Shown here: in pieces, positions 1 to 8,677 of the stretch
How positions within the stretch are numbered: position 1 is the stretch's first letter
Layout: the number at the start of each line of letters is the position of its first letter
Assembly (NCBI RefSeq): GCF_026162365.1
Contig: NZ_JAOANW010000005.1
Coordinates: forward strand, 62,001-126,000
Origin: Nitratireductor luteus
GTDB taxonomy: Bacteria; Pseudomonadota; Alphaproteobacteria; Rhizobiales; Rhizobiaceae
Direction: 5' to 3'
DNA: 64,000 nt
The notes under the pieces: model-generated
Databases searched by the model: none
What the model was told of the DNA's origin: nothing
The model's input: the letters and a program-made list of their open reading frames with translations, nothing else
Position numbers and translations under genes: made by a program

Positions 1-1299
1 GCAGCCGTGGGCTCGATGTCCGGGGGGCTCGACGAGATTTATAAGGAAGGACTGCGCATCCCGATCATGCGGCTCCATTCCGGTGGTGCGCTGCAGACCG
101 AGCTAATGGAGCTTCTGCTGCTCAACATGCGCCTGCCGGATGAGCGTCGCGGCGATCTCAATGCGCAAATCGCTGCTTGCCGGTTAGGCGTGCTGCGCCT
201 GAGCGAGATGATGGAAGAGCTGGGCGGCGACGTTCTGGTGCAGATATTCGATGAGATCGTCTCGCGCACCGAGATGCGGATGCGCACTGCGATCGCGACA
301 CTGCCCGACGGGGAGTACAGCTTCGAAGACGTGATGGATGACGATGGCTGCGGGACCGAGGACATCCGCATCGCGCTCAAGATCACCAAGTCGGGCGAAA
401 GCATCTGCTTCGATTTCGACGGCACCGATCCCCAGGTGCCGGGCAACTTCAACATGACCTGGAGCGCCACACAGGCGGCAGTCTGCTTCGCCTTGAAGGC
501 GCTGCTCGACCCCGAGGTCGCCAACAATCATGGTATCTTCGACGCCATCGAGATCAAGGCTCCGGCAGGCAGCTTCGTGAATTGCGTCTTCCCGGCAGCG
601 GTGGCGATGCGCGCCAACTCCTGCCAGCGGGTGGTTGATTGCGTGTTCGGCGCGCTGGCGGATGCGGTGCCGGAGCAGGTGGTCGCGGCCACCAATGGCG
701 CCAACACGAGTGCGGTCTTCGCCGGCACCGATCCGCGCACCGGGCAGGCATATGTCTATCTCGAAACGCTCGGCGGCGGCATGGGCGCGCGGGCGACCCA
801 TGACGGCAAGGACGCGGTGCAGGTGAACATCACAAACACCTCGAACCTGCCGGTGGAAGCGATTGAGCTGGAATATCCGCTGCGGGTCGAGGAATACGCG
901 CTGGTGGCCGATACCAGCGGCGCCGGCAAGTATCGCGGCGGTCTGGGGATGCGCCGGGTGATCCGGCCCGTGGACCACGTCTGCGAATTCAACGGCGTCG
1001 GCGAGCGCTTTCGTCACAAACCATGGGGGCTGTTCGGCGGGCGCGACGGGGCGACCGGCCGCTTCTTCCTGCGAGGCGACGACGGGGCCGAGATGAAACT
1101 TGCGCCCAAAGCCAGCCGCGTGCGCCTAGCCCCCGATTTTGCCGCGGTCATGGAGACCCCCGGTGCCGGTGGCTACGGCGACCCGGCAGAGCGGTCGCGC
1201 TGCGACTACGAGGCTGATCTTGCCTCCGGCAAATTCAGCGAAAGCTACCTTGCCGAGAACTACCCGCAATTTGCCGCGCCGAAGCGCGCTGCGGGCTGA
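1..1299 (+). CDS. hyuB: Hydantoinase/oxoprolinase family subunit B, 5'-truncated by window edge
   Basis: The reading frame is open from base 1, so the true start lies upstream; 432 residues are visible against roughly 520-600 for the family. HyuB-type subunits pair with HyuA in ATP-dependent opening of hydantoin, oxoproline or N-methylhydantoin rings. Family hallmarks visible are an EIYKEGLRIP segment near the start, a GGGMGARATHDGKD stretch at about residue 258 and a C-terminal PGAGGYGDP motif. The stop lies 78 bases before a TRAP binding protein on the same strand, suggesting a shared operon with import of the ring substrate or its product. The exact substrate cannot be read from sequence. 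Confidence 0.88.
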   Translation, partial: AAVGSMSGGLDEIYKEGLRIPIMRLHSGGALQTELMELLLLNMRLPDERRGDLNAQIAACRLGVLRLSEMMEELGGDVLVQIFDEIVSRTEMRMRTAIATLPDGEYSFEDVMDDDGCGTEDIRIALKITKSGESICFDFDGTDPQVPGNFNMTWSATQAAVCFALKALLDPEVANNHGIFDAIEIKAPAGSFVNCVFPAAVAMRANSCQRVVDCVFGALADAVPEQVVAATNGANTSAVFAGTDPRTGQAYVYLETLGGGMGARATHDGKDAVQVNITNTSNLPVEAIELEYPLRVEEYALVADTSGAGKYRGGLGMRRVIRPVDHVCEFNGVGERFRHKPWGLFGGRDGATGRFFLRGDDGAEMKLAPKASRVRLAPDFAAVMETPGAGGYGDPAERSRCDYEADLASGKFSESYLAENYPQFAAPKRAAG

Positions 1300-1377
1300 C
1301 CCCCGGGTTTCGGCGGCATAGACACAAAAGGGCGACCGCCGGCACCCTCACAATCCGATCTAGAGGGAGACTTCAAA

Positions 1378-2373
1378 ATGACCATCACGACCAGAATCAT
1401 CGCGCTTGCCGCCGGCCTTACTGCGCTTGCCGGCCATGCCAACGCCCAGCAGATCCGCTGGGACATGGCAACCGAATATGGGGAGAAGACCATGCTCGGC
1501 CAGACCCAGAAGGTCTTTTCGGAGAAGGTCGAAGAGCTGAGCGGCGGCGAGATCGACATCACCAACCATTTCGGCGGCTCCATCGGCTACGGCTCGCTCG
1601 AACAATTCGATGCAGTGGGTGACGGGCTTCTGCCCATCGCGAGCACCTCGGTTGGACAGGTGGCCGGGATCGAGCCGATCTTCCTGCTGCCCTCGCTGCC
1701 CTTCCTGGCTGCCGACACCGATGCATCATACACGCTCTGGAAAGTGGCGCGCCCGGCTTACGAGGCTGCCTTCGAGCGCAACAACCAGGTCCTGCTTTTC
1801 GGGGTGCCTTTCACGCCCGCAGGGATCTGGGCGAAAATGCCGGTCACGTCTCTGGATGATCTCGACAACCTCACCGTCCGCGCCTGGGACGCCTCGGGCA
1901 CTCGGACGCTGAAGGAAGCGGGCGCCAATGCCGTGCAGCTTGGTTGGGGCGACGTGGTTCCGCAGCTCGCAGCCGGCGGGATCGACGCGGTTCTGACCTC
2001 CGCCGACGGCGGTGCCAGCGCCAACTTCTGGGAGTTTCTCAACAACTTCACGGCCATCAACTACTCGCAATCGGTCAACATGATCCACGTGAACCGCGAC
2101 GAGTGGGATGCGCTGAGCGAGGAACAGCGGGCCTGGGTCCTGGAAGCGGCCGAGTTTGCCGAAATGCAGGGCTGGGAGAAACTGCGCACCCGCATCGACG
2201 AACTCTACGCGGAGATGGAAGATCAGGGCATGACCATCACCAAGGAGATTTCGCCGGAGTTCGCGACCGAACTGCGCGCGGCGGGCGAGGTGGTGTATGC
2301 CGATTGGCTCGAGACGGTCGGCGCGGAAGGGCAGGAGGTGCTTGACGCCTATGCCAAGGCCACGGCGGAGTAA
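1378..2373 (+). CDS. dctP: TRAP transporter solute-binding protein (DctP family), transporter 1
   Basis: A 331-residue periplasmic binding protein that delivers an organic acid to the DctQM membrane complex. Residues 1-23 form a signal peptide ending in the ANA cleavage motif before QQ. An LTVRAWD segment near residue 165 carries the arginine that in this family usually grips the ligand carboxylate. The start is supported by an AGAGGGAGA ribosome-binding site. It is followed by a GC hairpin and then dctQ and dctM. The ligand is unknown; the neighbouring hyuB and PLP dehydratase suggest an amino-acid-derived acid, which is inference. Confidence 0.93.
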   Translation: MTITTRIIALAAGLTALAGHANAQQIRWDMATEYGEKTMLGQTQKVFSEKVEELSGGEIDITNHFGGSIGYGSLEQFDAVGDGLLPIASTSVGQVAGIEPIFLLPSLPFLAADTDASYTLWKVARPAYEAAFERNNQVLLFGVPFTPAGIWAKMPVTSLDDLDNLTVRAWDASGTRTLKEAGANAVQLGWGDVVPQLAAGGIDAVLTSADGGASANFWEFLNNFTAINYSQSVNMIHVNRDEWDALSEEQRAWVLEAAEFAEMQGWEKLRTRIDELYAEMEDQGMTITKEISPEFATELRAAGEVVYADWLETVGAEGQEVLDAYAKATAE

Positions 2374-2384
2374 TCCGCGACTCC

Positions 2385-2415
2385 CCCGGGCGGTGCGCTC
2401 CCCAAGCCGCCCGGG
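2385..2415 (+). promoter_or_regulatory. Intercistronic GC hairpin after dctP (transporter 1)
   Basis: Perfect 9-bp arms CCCGGGCGG (2385-2393) and CCGCCCGGG (2407-2415) with a 13-base loop lie between dctP and dctQ. No T-tract follows directly, so it looks more like a 3'-stabilising or partial-termination hairpin that keeps binding-protein mRNA in excess than a full terminator. Confidence 0.55.
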
Positions 2416-2448
2416 ATCCCGAGGCTCTTTTCATAACAGGAGCGCCGA

Positions 2449-2964
2449 ATGTTCCAACGGATCGAAACCCTAGTCGAGCGACTTGCGGCATTCGGACGAC
2501 TGATCGCGCAAGCGCTGATCGTCTACATGATGCTGCACATCCTGCTTGAGATTGTGCTGCGCGTCTTCTTCAAGACCTCCACCTATTCAATGAACGAATT
2601 CGTCGGATACGCCCTGGCGGGAATGGTGTTCTTCGGTCTCGCCGAGACCTTCTACCAGCGCCGTCACGTCCGCGTGAGCCTGCTGATAGGCGCGCTGCAG
2701 CCCCCCGCCCAGAAAGCCCTCGACCTTTTCTGCCTTGTTGCTACGGGTCTGGTCATGTCGGGTCTGACCTATATCGTTTGGATAATCTTCAAACGCGATC
2801 TGGAGCGCGGATCGGTCAGCCCCTCGATCATCGCGGTCCCGACCTGGATCATCGATCTGGTGATCCTCACCGGTCTGGTTCTTTTTTTGTTGCAGCTGAT
2901 CGTGACCACGATCCGCACGGCGATCTCGGGCATGAAGCCCGACGCCTACCCGCTCGAGGGCTAA
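2449..2964 (+). CDS. dctQ: TRAP transporter small permease (DctQ family), transporter 1
   Basis: A 171-residue inner-membrane protein with about four hydrophobic segments (around residues 20-38, 50-66, 90-110 and 132-152), the usual size and topology of DctQ. It pairs with DctM to drive sodium-coupled uptake of the DctP ligand. An AGGAGCGCCGA sequence precedes the ATG. It ends four bases before dctM begins, indicating translational coupling. No unusual feature was seen. Confidence 0.92.
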   Translation: MFQRIETLVERLAAFGRLIAQALIVYMMLHILLEIVLRVFFKTSTYSMNEFVGYALAGMVFFGLAETFYQRRHVRVSLLIGALQPPAQKALDLFCLVATGLVMSGLTYIVWIIFKRDLERGSVSPSIIAVPTWIIDLVILTGLVLFLLQLIVTTIRTAISGMKPDAYPLEG

Positions 2965-2968
2965 GCCC

Positions 2969-4273
2969 ATGGATCCGATCCTCATTGCCCTCATCACACT
3001 GGGCCTTGTCGTGTTATTTCTTGGCGCAGGCATCTGGGTCTTTGCCGGGCTGCTGCTGGTGAGTTGCAGCTCCCTCTATTTCCTGCTCGACATGGATCCA
3101 ATGCGCATCGGGCGGATCATGGGAACGCTGGTCATGCGCAGCGCGACCTCGGCAGACGTCGCGGCCATCCCGCTCTTTGTCTGGATGGGAGAGCTGCTGC
3201 TGCGCACCGATGTCTCGCGCCGGATGTTCGAGGGGCTGTCTCCCATCGTACACCATCTTCCGGGCCGGCTCTTTCACACCAACGTCTTGGGTTCGGCGCT
3301 GTTCGCGGCGATCTGCGGCTCGAGCGCCGCCACCACGGCGACGGTGGGCAAGATCACGGCGCACGAGCTCGACCGGCGGGGTTATGACCGCGCGCTCAAT
3401 TTCGGTTCACTGGCCGGGGCGGGAAGTTTCGGCCTGCTGATCCCGCCATCGGTCGTCTTGATCGTCTACGGGGTACTGGCAGAAGTCTCGATCTCGCGGC
3501 TGTTCCTTGCCGGAGTGGTCCCAGGTCTGCTGATCGCAGGATTGTTCTCGGCCTGGATCGCGCTGCGCTGCACGCTCGACCGCAGTCTGGCGCCTTCGGA
3601 GGATGCGCCCTCGGGAATGCGCGACATCCTGCGCGGTATCTGGCTGCTGCTTCCGGTTCTGGTTCTGGTGCTCATGGTGCTGGGTTCGATCTATACCGGC
3701 CTTGCCACGCCCTCCGAGGCGGGTGCCGTCGGCGCCGGCGCCACGCTGTTTCTGACGCTGGTCACGCGTCAACTCAGCTGGGCGGTGATCCGCGACAGCC
3801 TGAGCGCGGCCGTCCACACCAGTTGCATGATCGTCGCAATCCTGATCACCGCGTCCTTCCTATCGACCGCGATGGCATATCTGCACGTGCCCCAGCAGGT
3901 GGCCGACTATATCGCGCATCTCGATCTCTCTCCCTACGAGCTGGTCGCGGTGTTGGCGGTGTTCTTCATTCTGTTGGGCATGTTCCTCGAGGGCATATCG
4001 ATCACCGTAATGTCGCTGCCGATCACACTGCCGCTGATCACCGCTGCAGGTTTCGACCCGATCTGGTTCGGCATCTTTCTCGTGATCATGACCGAGCTCG
4101 CGCAGATCACGCCGCCTGTGGGCTTCAATCTGTTCATCCTGCAGAACCTGACCGACGTCTCGATCCTGAAGGTCGCGGTCTACGCGGTGCCGTTCTTCCT
4201 CCTCATGTGCCTTGCTGCGGCGATACTGACGATCTGGCCCGGTATCGTGCTGTGGCTGCCATCTTTCCTGTGA
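2969..4273 (+). CDS. dctM: TRAP transporter large permease (DctM family), transporter 1
   Basis: A 434-residue polytopic membrane protein of typical DctM length, with hydrophobic segments throughout. Family segments include GSSAATTATVGKI near residue 115, LLIPPSVVLIVYG near 157 and a C-terminal ELAQITPPVGFNLFILQ segment near 370 that belongs to the second half of the transport domain. It forms the translocation channel with the preceding dctQ product. A PLP-dependent dehydratase follows 22 bases later in the same direction, probably the first step for the imported compound. Confidence 0.94.
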   Translation: MDPILIALITLGLVVLFLGAGIWVFAGLLLVSCSSLYFLLDMDPMRIGRIMGTLVMRSATSADVAAIPLFVWMGELLLRTDVSRRMFEGLSPIVHHLPGRLFHTNVLGSALFAAICGSSAATTATVGKITAHELDRRGYDRALNFGSLAGAGSFGLLIPPSVVLIVYGVLAEVSISRLFLAGVVPGLLIAGLFSAWIALRCTLDRSLAPSEDAPSGMRDILRGIWLLLPVLVLVLMVLGSIYTGLATPSEAGAVGAGATLFLTLVTRQLSWAVIRDSLSAAVHTSCMIVAILITASFLSTAMAYLHVPQQVADYIAHLDLSPYELVAVLAVFFILLGMFLEGISITVMSLPITLPLITAAGFDPIWFGIFLVIMTELAQITPPVGFNLFILQNLTDVSILKVAVYAVPFFLLMCLAAAILTIWPGIVLWLPSFL

Positions 4274-4295
4274 CCTTTCGCGAAAGCCCTGCCCA

Positions 4296-5273
4296 ATGAT
4301 AGATCTTTCCGACATTGAAGCCGCATGCGAACGCCTTCGTGGCCACGCGGTCCTGACACCGCTTCTGGAACTGCCTGCGCTGAACGAGATGGCCGGCGGG
4401 CGGGTACTGCTAAAGGCCGAACCTTTGCAGCGCACCGGGTCATTCAAGTTCCGCGGCGCCTACAATCGCATCTCCAAGATGTCCTCCGAGGAGCGCGCGT
4501 GCGGGGTCGTTGCCTTTTCGGCGGGAAATCATGCGCAGGGGGTGGCCGCTGCCGCGAAGGCTTTCGGCATGTCGGCGACAATCGTGATGCCGACCGACGC
4601 TCCCGTCATCAAGCTGCGCAACACTCGGCGGTTGGGAGCAAGGGTGGTCACCTATGACCGGCTGCGTGACGACCGGGAGGCGATCGCAGATGCGGTCCGG
4701 GCCGAGAGCGGCGCCATCCTGATCCCGCCCTATGACGACGAAGACGTCATGGCGGGGCAGGGAACGGCAGGGATCGAGATTGCGGAGCAATGTGCGGCGC
4801 TCGGCGTGGTGCCGGACCTGCTGATCTGCCCTGCGGGTGGAGGTGGATTGCTGGCCGGGATCGCCACGGCGATGGCTTCATTGTCGCCCGCAACGGCGCT
4901 CTACGCCGCGGAGCCCGAAGGCTTCGACGACCTGCGCAGGTCGCTTCTGGCCGGCGAACGGGTCGTCAATGCCAAGGGTGGGTCATCGATCTGTGACGCC
5001 ATTCTCACGCTGACGCCGGGCGCGCTGACCTTCCCGATCCTGAAGGCACATCTGGCAGGCGGTCTGACGGTGAGCGACGCGCAGGTGATCACCGCCGTGA
5101 ACGCGCTTTTCGACGAGGCGAAACTCGTGGTCGAACCGGGGGCGGCGGTGGGACTCGCGGCGCTGTTGTCGGGCGAACTGCCATTGAAGGGGCGAAGCGC
5201 CGTGGTCGTGCTGAGCGGCGGCAACATGGATCGGTCCGTCTTTGCCAAGCTGATCGCCTCCGCCGAAGTGTAG
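4296..5273 (+). CDS. PLP-dependent threonine/serine dehydratase-type enzyme (fold type II)
   Basis: A 325-residue cytosolic enzyme of the threonine dehydratase/serine racemase family. The PLP lysine is K51 in GSFKFRGAYN; SAGNHAQGVA is the substrate loop, and the CPAGGGGLLAG phosphate-binding loop lies near residue 177. It has no C-terminal ACT domain, so it is the catabolic rather than the feedback-regulated biosynthetic type. Known family members deaminate L-threonine, L-serine or 3-hydroxyaspartate to a 2-oxoacid plus ammonia. Position after TRAP transporter 1 and before a GntR regulator suggests it processes the imported compound. Substrate not determined. Confidence 0.88.
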   Translation: MIDLSDIEAACERLRGHAVLTPLLELPALNEMAGGRVLLKAEPLQRTGSFKFRGAYNRISKMSSEERACGVVAFSAGNHAQGVAAAAKAFGMSATIVMPTDAPVIKLRNTRRLGARVVTYDRLRDDREAIADAVRAESGAILIPPYDDEDVMAGQGTAGIEIAEQCAALGVVPDLLICPAGGGGLLAGIATAMASLSPATALYAAEPEGFDDLRRSLLAGERVVNAKGGSSICDAILTLTPGALTFPILKAHLAGGLTVSDAQVITAVNALFDEAKLVVEPGAAVGLAALLSGELPLKGRSAVVVLSGGNMDRSVFAKLIASAEV

Positions 5274-5418
5274 CCAGGAGCGAATTGATGCGCGCCCTTC
5301 AGGCATATCCCTTGCCTTGCTTCGGTCGTTGCCCCTCCGCTTGCGACGCCCGCTTGAGTTCCGTCCGCCCCCTGTTTAGCCTGAGCGGGACACGGAAATG
5401 AAAAGGCACGGTATCACA

Positions 5419-6150
5419 ATGGTCGACAAGCGGGTGCGAGACGGAAGCAAGGTCTATTCGACAATCCGCGATGCGATCCTCCGGCTCGAACTGCGTCCGG
5501 GTTCGATAATCGACGAGGCGACGCTCTGCGACGCGATGAACGTGTCGCGCACGCCGGTGCGCGAAGCGATCATTCAGCTCATCGCCGATGACCTGATGAT
5601 TCGCGAGGGCCGCAGCGTGCGGGTTGCGCCGCTCGATTTCGACGAAATCCCCCGATTGGGCGAGGCGCTTCTGGTCTCCAGCCGGATGATCCACCGCCTG
5701 GCCGCGAGCAACTGCACTGCCACGCAGTTCATCAGGATCGAAGAGGCGATGAAGGCTTTCGAGAAAGGCATCGAGCTTGGCGACGGCATGGAGCGGTCCG
5801 AGCTGAACCTCTCGTTTCACCTCGCGATATCCCAGGCAGCGAACAACCGGTATTTTCAGCGCTTCTACGAGCATGCACTGATCGGTAACTTCCGGCTCGC
5901 CCGAGCGGCCTTTTCGCAGCACGAGGTGCGGATCCCGGGCAAGCCGCTGGATAAGGATACTCAGGCGCATCTTCAAGAGACCTGCCGCCAGCACCGCGCG
6001 ATGGTCGAGGCGATCCGCGACGGCGATCAGGATCGGTCCGAAGCGCTTGCCATCGAACATGAGACGTTGTCGCGCGGGCGGCTTCAGCGGCTGTTGTTCA
6101 GGCGTGTCTCCAAGGGTCCCAAACTGACCGTCGGAAGTATCGCGGAATAA
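5419..6150 (+). CDS. GntR-family regulator, FCD (FadR-type) subfamily
   Basis: The N-terminal winged helix (YSTIRDAILRLELRPGSIIDEATL, then VSRTPVREAI) is followed by an all-helical FCD domain with the usual ligand/metal region NLSFHLAISQAANN. About 243 residues if translation begins at ATG 5419; an in-frame ATG at 5398 would add seven residues. It closes the hyuB-TRAP-dehydratase block and most likely controls that operon in response to its substrate. No clear operator was found just upstream. The next gene (LysR) is on the opposite strand and ends immediately after it. Confidence 0.88.
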   Translation: MVDKRVRDGSKVYSTIRDAILRLELRPGSIIDEATLCDAMNVSRTPVREAIIQLIADDLMIREGRSVRVAPLDFDEIPRLGEALLVSSRMIHRLAASNCTATQFIRIEEAMKAFEKGIELGDGMERSELNLSFHLAISQAANNRYFQRFYEHALIGNFRLARAAFSQHEVRIPGKPLDKDTQAHLQETCRQHRAMVEAIRDGDQDRSEALAIEHETLSRGRLQRLLFRRVSKGPKLTVGSIAE

Positions 6151-6152
6151 GT

Positions 6153-7037
6153 TCAAGCTGTGTGCAGGGCGCCGGTGAGCCAGGCATGGAATTTGCGTGC
6201 AGAGGGTGAGACCGGACGCTGCGGGTTGAAGGTCACAACATGGACCAGCGAGGTGTCCGCCCCGTTCCCCGCCGGGGCCGAGAGCCGGCCTGAAGCGACC
6301 ACGGGGTCGGCATGGCTCGAGAAGGCCACGGTCAGCCCGCCGGAACCTGCGATAACCTCCAGTGCGGTCGCGGTGTTGTCGACCTTCACCGGGGCGAGTT
6401 TCGGGGTCAGTCGAGCCCCCATCGCCTTGGCCCAACGTTCCCAGAGCTGGTGTTTTCCCTGAATGTACACCAACCGTCGGGCGTTGACCCAGTCCGAAAG
6501 GTCGTCACCGGCGGCGTGCGGCGTCTCGTCGGGGCGGGCCACCAGAACCATGCGTTCACGTCCAAGCGGCGTCATGTCCGGCGTCAGTTGCACCTTGTCC
6601 ACCATGGCGATGCTGAGATCGGCCAGATCCACGTTCGGGTCGGTCCAGATCGTGCTGTTCAGCCGCACCTCGATTTCAGGGTGGCGCGCCTGGAAATCGT
6701 GCAGGTTTCTGGCCAGCCAGATCGAAGCGAAGGAGATCGGCGCCGAGACAGTCACCGTGCGCTGCACCCGCGCTCCGGTCAGCCCTTGCGTCGCCGCCTC
6801 GAGCACGTCAAGCGCCTCGGCTACACCTGGCCGATAGGCCTGGCCGACCTCGCTCAGTTCAAGTCCGTTGCGCAGCCGGTGGAACAACGGCCTCCCGAGA
6901 TGCTGTTCCAGGGCTCGCACCCGCTGGCTAATCGCCGATTGCGTGCAGTTCAGCTCTTCGGCGGCGCGGCTGAAACTGAGATGGCGGGCGGCAGCCTCGA
7001 AGGCCTGGAGATAGATCAGATGGGGCAGGACGCGCAT
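6153..7037 (-). CDS. LysR-family regulator, GcvA-like
   Basis: A 294-residue LysR regulator. The helix-turn-helix is at about residues 18-50 (AARHLSFSRAAEELNCTQSA followed by ISQRVRALE) and an effector-binding domain fills the rest. The opening, with PHLIYLQAFEAAARHLSFSRAAEEL, is typical of the GcvA branch that regulates glycine and one-carbon genes. It is transcribed divergently from the sox operon, whose first ATG lies 120 bases away, so it is the likely sox regulator. That role is inferred from context. Confidence 0.9.
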   Translation of the reverse strand: MRVLPHLIYLQAFEAAARHLSFSRAAEELNCTQSAISQRVRALEQHLGRPLFHRLRNGLELSEVGQAYRPGVAEALDVLEAATQGLTGARVQRTVTVSAPISFASIWLARNLHDFQARHPEIEVRLNSTIWTDPNVDLADLSIAMVDKVQLTPDMTPLGRERMVLVARPDETPHAAGDDLSDWVNARRLVYIQGKHQLWERWAKAMGARLTPKLAPVKVDNTATALEVIAGSGGLTVAFSSHADPVVASGRLSAPAGNGADTSLVHVVTFNPQRPVSPSARKFHAWLTGALHTA

Positions 7038-7156
7038 GAGTGATCCCGGATTTTGTTTTCAGGCTATTACGAAATCTGGGTCTGTGGGTAAAGTTCCATT
7101 GCTTGCGGGAGGCGAAACCAAAAGACCAGTGTGGGACAAGCGAACGAGGTATGCGA
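7038..7156. promoter_or_regulatory. Divergent LysR/sox promoter region
   Basis: The 119 bases between the divergent LysR and soxB starts must hold both promoters and the LysR binding site. No strong inverted repeat stands out. The GAGG at 7146-7149 is the ribosome-binding site for soxB and argues for the start at 7157 rather than for the longer open frame from 7040. Confidence 0.5.
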
Positions 7157-8398
7157 ATGCCATTGGAACTGTTGAAATACGGGCTGCGGCGGGGGCACAA
7201 GCCCTACGGCGACATCCCTCCCACGCCGGACCTGCGCCGCTCTTATGACGTAGTCATCATTGGCGGTGGCGGTCACGGTCTGGCCGCGGCCTATTACCTG
7301 TCGAACGTGCACGGCATCCGTAATGTGGCGGTGCTGGACAAGGGGTATCTCGCGGGCGGCAACACCGCGCGCAACACCACGACAGTGCGGTCGAACTACC
7401 TTACGCCGCCGTCCATCGCCTTCTATAAGGAGGGTGTCGAACTCTTCGAGACCATGTCTCAGGATCTCGGCTTCAACATCATGTTCTCGCAGCGCGGTCA
7501 ACTGACGCTGGCGCATTCCGACGGGGCCATGCGCAGCTTCCGGCTGCGGGCTGAGATGGGCAAGCACATGGGGACGCGGATCGAGGTGGTCGATGCCAAG
7601 ACCGTGCGCGAGATCTGCCCGCATGTGAATATGGATGAGGGCGGCGTCCATGAGGTGCTGGGCGGGCTCTGGCACGAGGACGGCGGCACTGCCCGCCACG
7701 ACGCCGTGGCCTGGGGCTATGCCAAGCGCGCGGCACAAAAGGGCGTCGAAATCCACCAGCGCACCGAAGTGACGGGCATGACCGTGCGCGACAATTGCGT
7801 GACCGAAGTTCATACCGACCGTGGCACCATCATCGCGGGCCAGGTGTTGCAGGCCGCGGGCGGTCTCAATGGGCGTATCGGCGAGATGGCAGGCATTCCG
7901 TTGCCCATCCGCTGCTTCCCGCTGCAGGCAATGGTGACGCAGCCGCTCAAGCCGTTCCTGGATATCCTGCTGTCGTCCTCGAACCTGCACACCTACCTGG
8001 TGCAATCGTCGCGCGGCGAAGTCGTGATCGGTGGCAGCACCGATCCCTATCAGCTGGCCTCGACCCGTTCGAGCCTGCCTCAGAAGGAGGCGCTCGCCAC
8101 CGGCGCGCTGCAGCTCATCCCTTTCCTGCACAACGTCAAGATCATGCGGCAATGGGCGGGCATCACCGACATCACCCCGGACTTCAGCCCGGTGATGGGG
8201 TCGACGCCGCTGACGAACTACTGGCTGGATGCCGGCTGGGGCACATGGGGCTTCAAGGCGACCGCCGTTGCAGGAAAGCGCATGGCAGAGACCATCGCCA
8301 CCGGCCGCGTGCCCGACATCCTGAAACCGTTCGCGCTGGATCGTTTCGAGCGATTCGCGCTGCTGAATGAGATGGGCGCCACGGCGGCGGGCCATTGA
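7157..8398 (+). CDS. soxB: Sarcosine oxidase subunit beta (FAD-dependent)
   Basis: A 413-residue flavoprotein of the DAO fold. The dinucleotide-binding motif VVIIGGGGHGLAAAYYL lies near residue 35 and is followed by GNTARNTTTVRSNYL, the region near the covalent-flavin site in heterotetrameric sarcosine oxidases. SoxB oxidises the N-methyl group of sarcosine-type substrates; SoxA and SoxG complete the holoenzyme and pass formaldehyde to tetrahydrofolate. The frame opens earlier, but GAGG just before 7157 and the MPLELLKYGLRRG opening favour this start. First gene of the soxBDAG operon. Because the partner SoxD is divergent, the substrate could be another N-methylated amino acid. Confidence 0.92.
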   Translation: MPLELLKYGLRRGHKPYGDIPPTPDLRRSYDVVIIGGGGHGLAAAYYLSNVHGIRNVAVLDKGYLAGGNTARNTTTVRSNYLTPPSIAFYKEGVELFETMSQDLGFNIMFSQRGQLTLAHSDGAMRSFRLRAEMGKHMGTRIEVVDAKTVREICPHVNMDEGGVHEVLGGLWHEDGGTARHDAVAWGYAKRAAQKGVEIHQRTEVTGMTVRDNCVTEVHTDRGTIIAGQVLQAAGGLNGRIGEMAGIPLPIRCFPLQAMVTQPLKPFLDILLSSSNLHTYLVQSSRGEVVIGGSTDPYQLASTRSSLPQKEALATGALQLIPFLHNVKIMRQWAGITDITPDFSPVMGSTPLTNYWLDAGWGTWGFKATAVAGKRMAETIATGRVPDILKPFALDRFERFALLNEMGATAAGH

Positions 8399-8407
8399 GG
8401 AGATGCC

Positions 8408-8677
8408 ATGAAAGTAATGACGTGCCCGGTGAACGGGCCTCGCAATATCGCTGAATTTCAATGGCTCGGACCGGTTCATGCCGATGGCGCGCCCGAGGGT
8501 CGCGAGCTGGTGAAACATCTTTTCTTCGCGCCCAATCCCATGGGCGTTCTCTGCGAATGGTGGCGGCATACTCCGTCGAACACGGTGTTCATAGCCGAAC
8601 GCCATCTGAACACCGATACGATCCTCCGCACCTACCTGAAAGGCGCAGAGGCCAATAACGCATCGGGTGCCGAATGA
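8408..8677 (+). CDS. soxD: Sarcosine oxidase subunit delta, divergent metal site
   Basis: An 89-residue protein in the soxD position between soxB and soxA, of normal SoxD length. Canonical SoxD begins with CPxCG and binds zinc through three cysteines and a histidine. Here the motif reads CPVNGPRN, so the second cysteine is absent. C6, C49 and nearby histidines (for example H53) remain. The remaining layout (AEFQWLG, FFAPNPMG, EWWRH) aligns with SoxD. Its last four bases overlap the start of soxA (ATGA). Either zinc binding is altered or this is a subfamily serving a different substrate. Confidence 0.82.
   Translation: MKVMTCPVNGPRNIAEFQWLGPVHADGAPEGRELVKHLFFAPNPMGVLCEWWRHTPSNTVFIAERHLNTDTILRTYLKGAEANNASGAE

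Noticed and set aside
7067-8605. A 512-codon open frame antisense to soxB/soxD
   Set aside because: Shadow of soxB; histidine/arginine-rich without motifs and with no ribosome-binding site.
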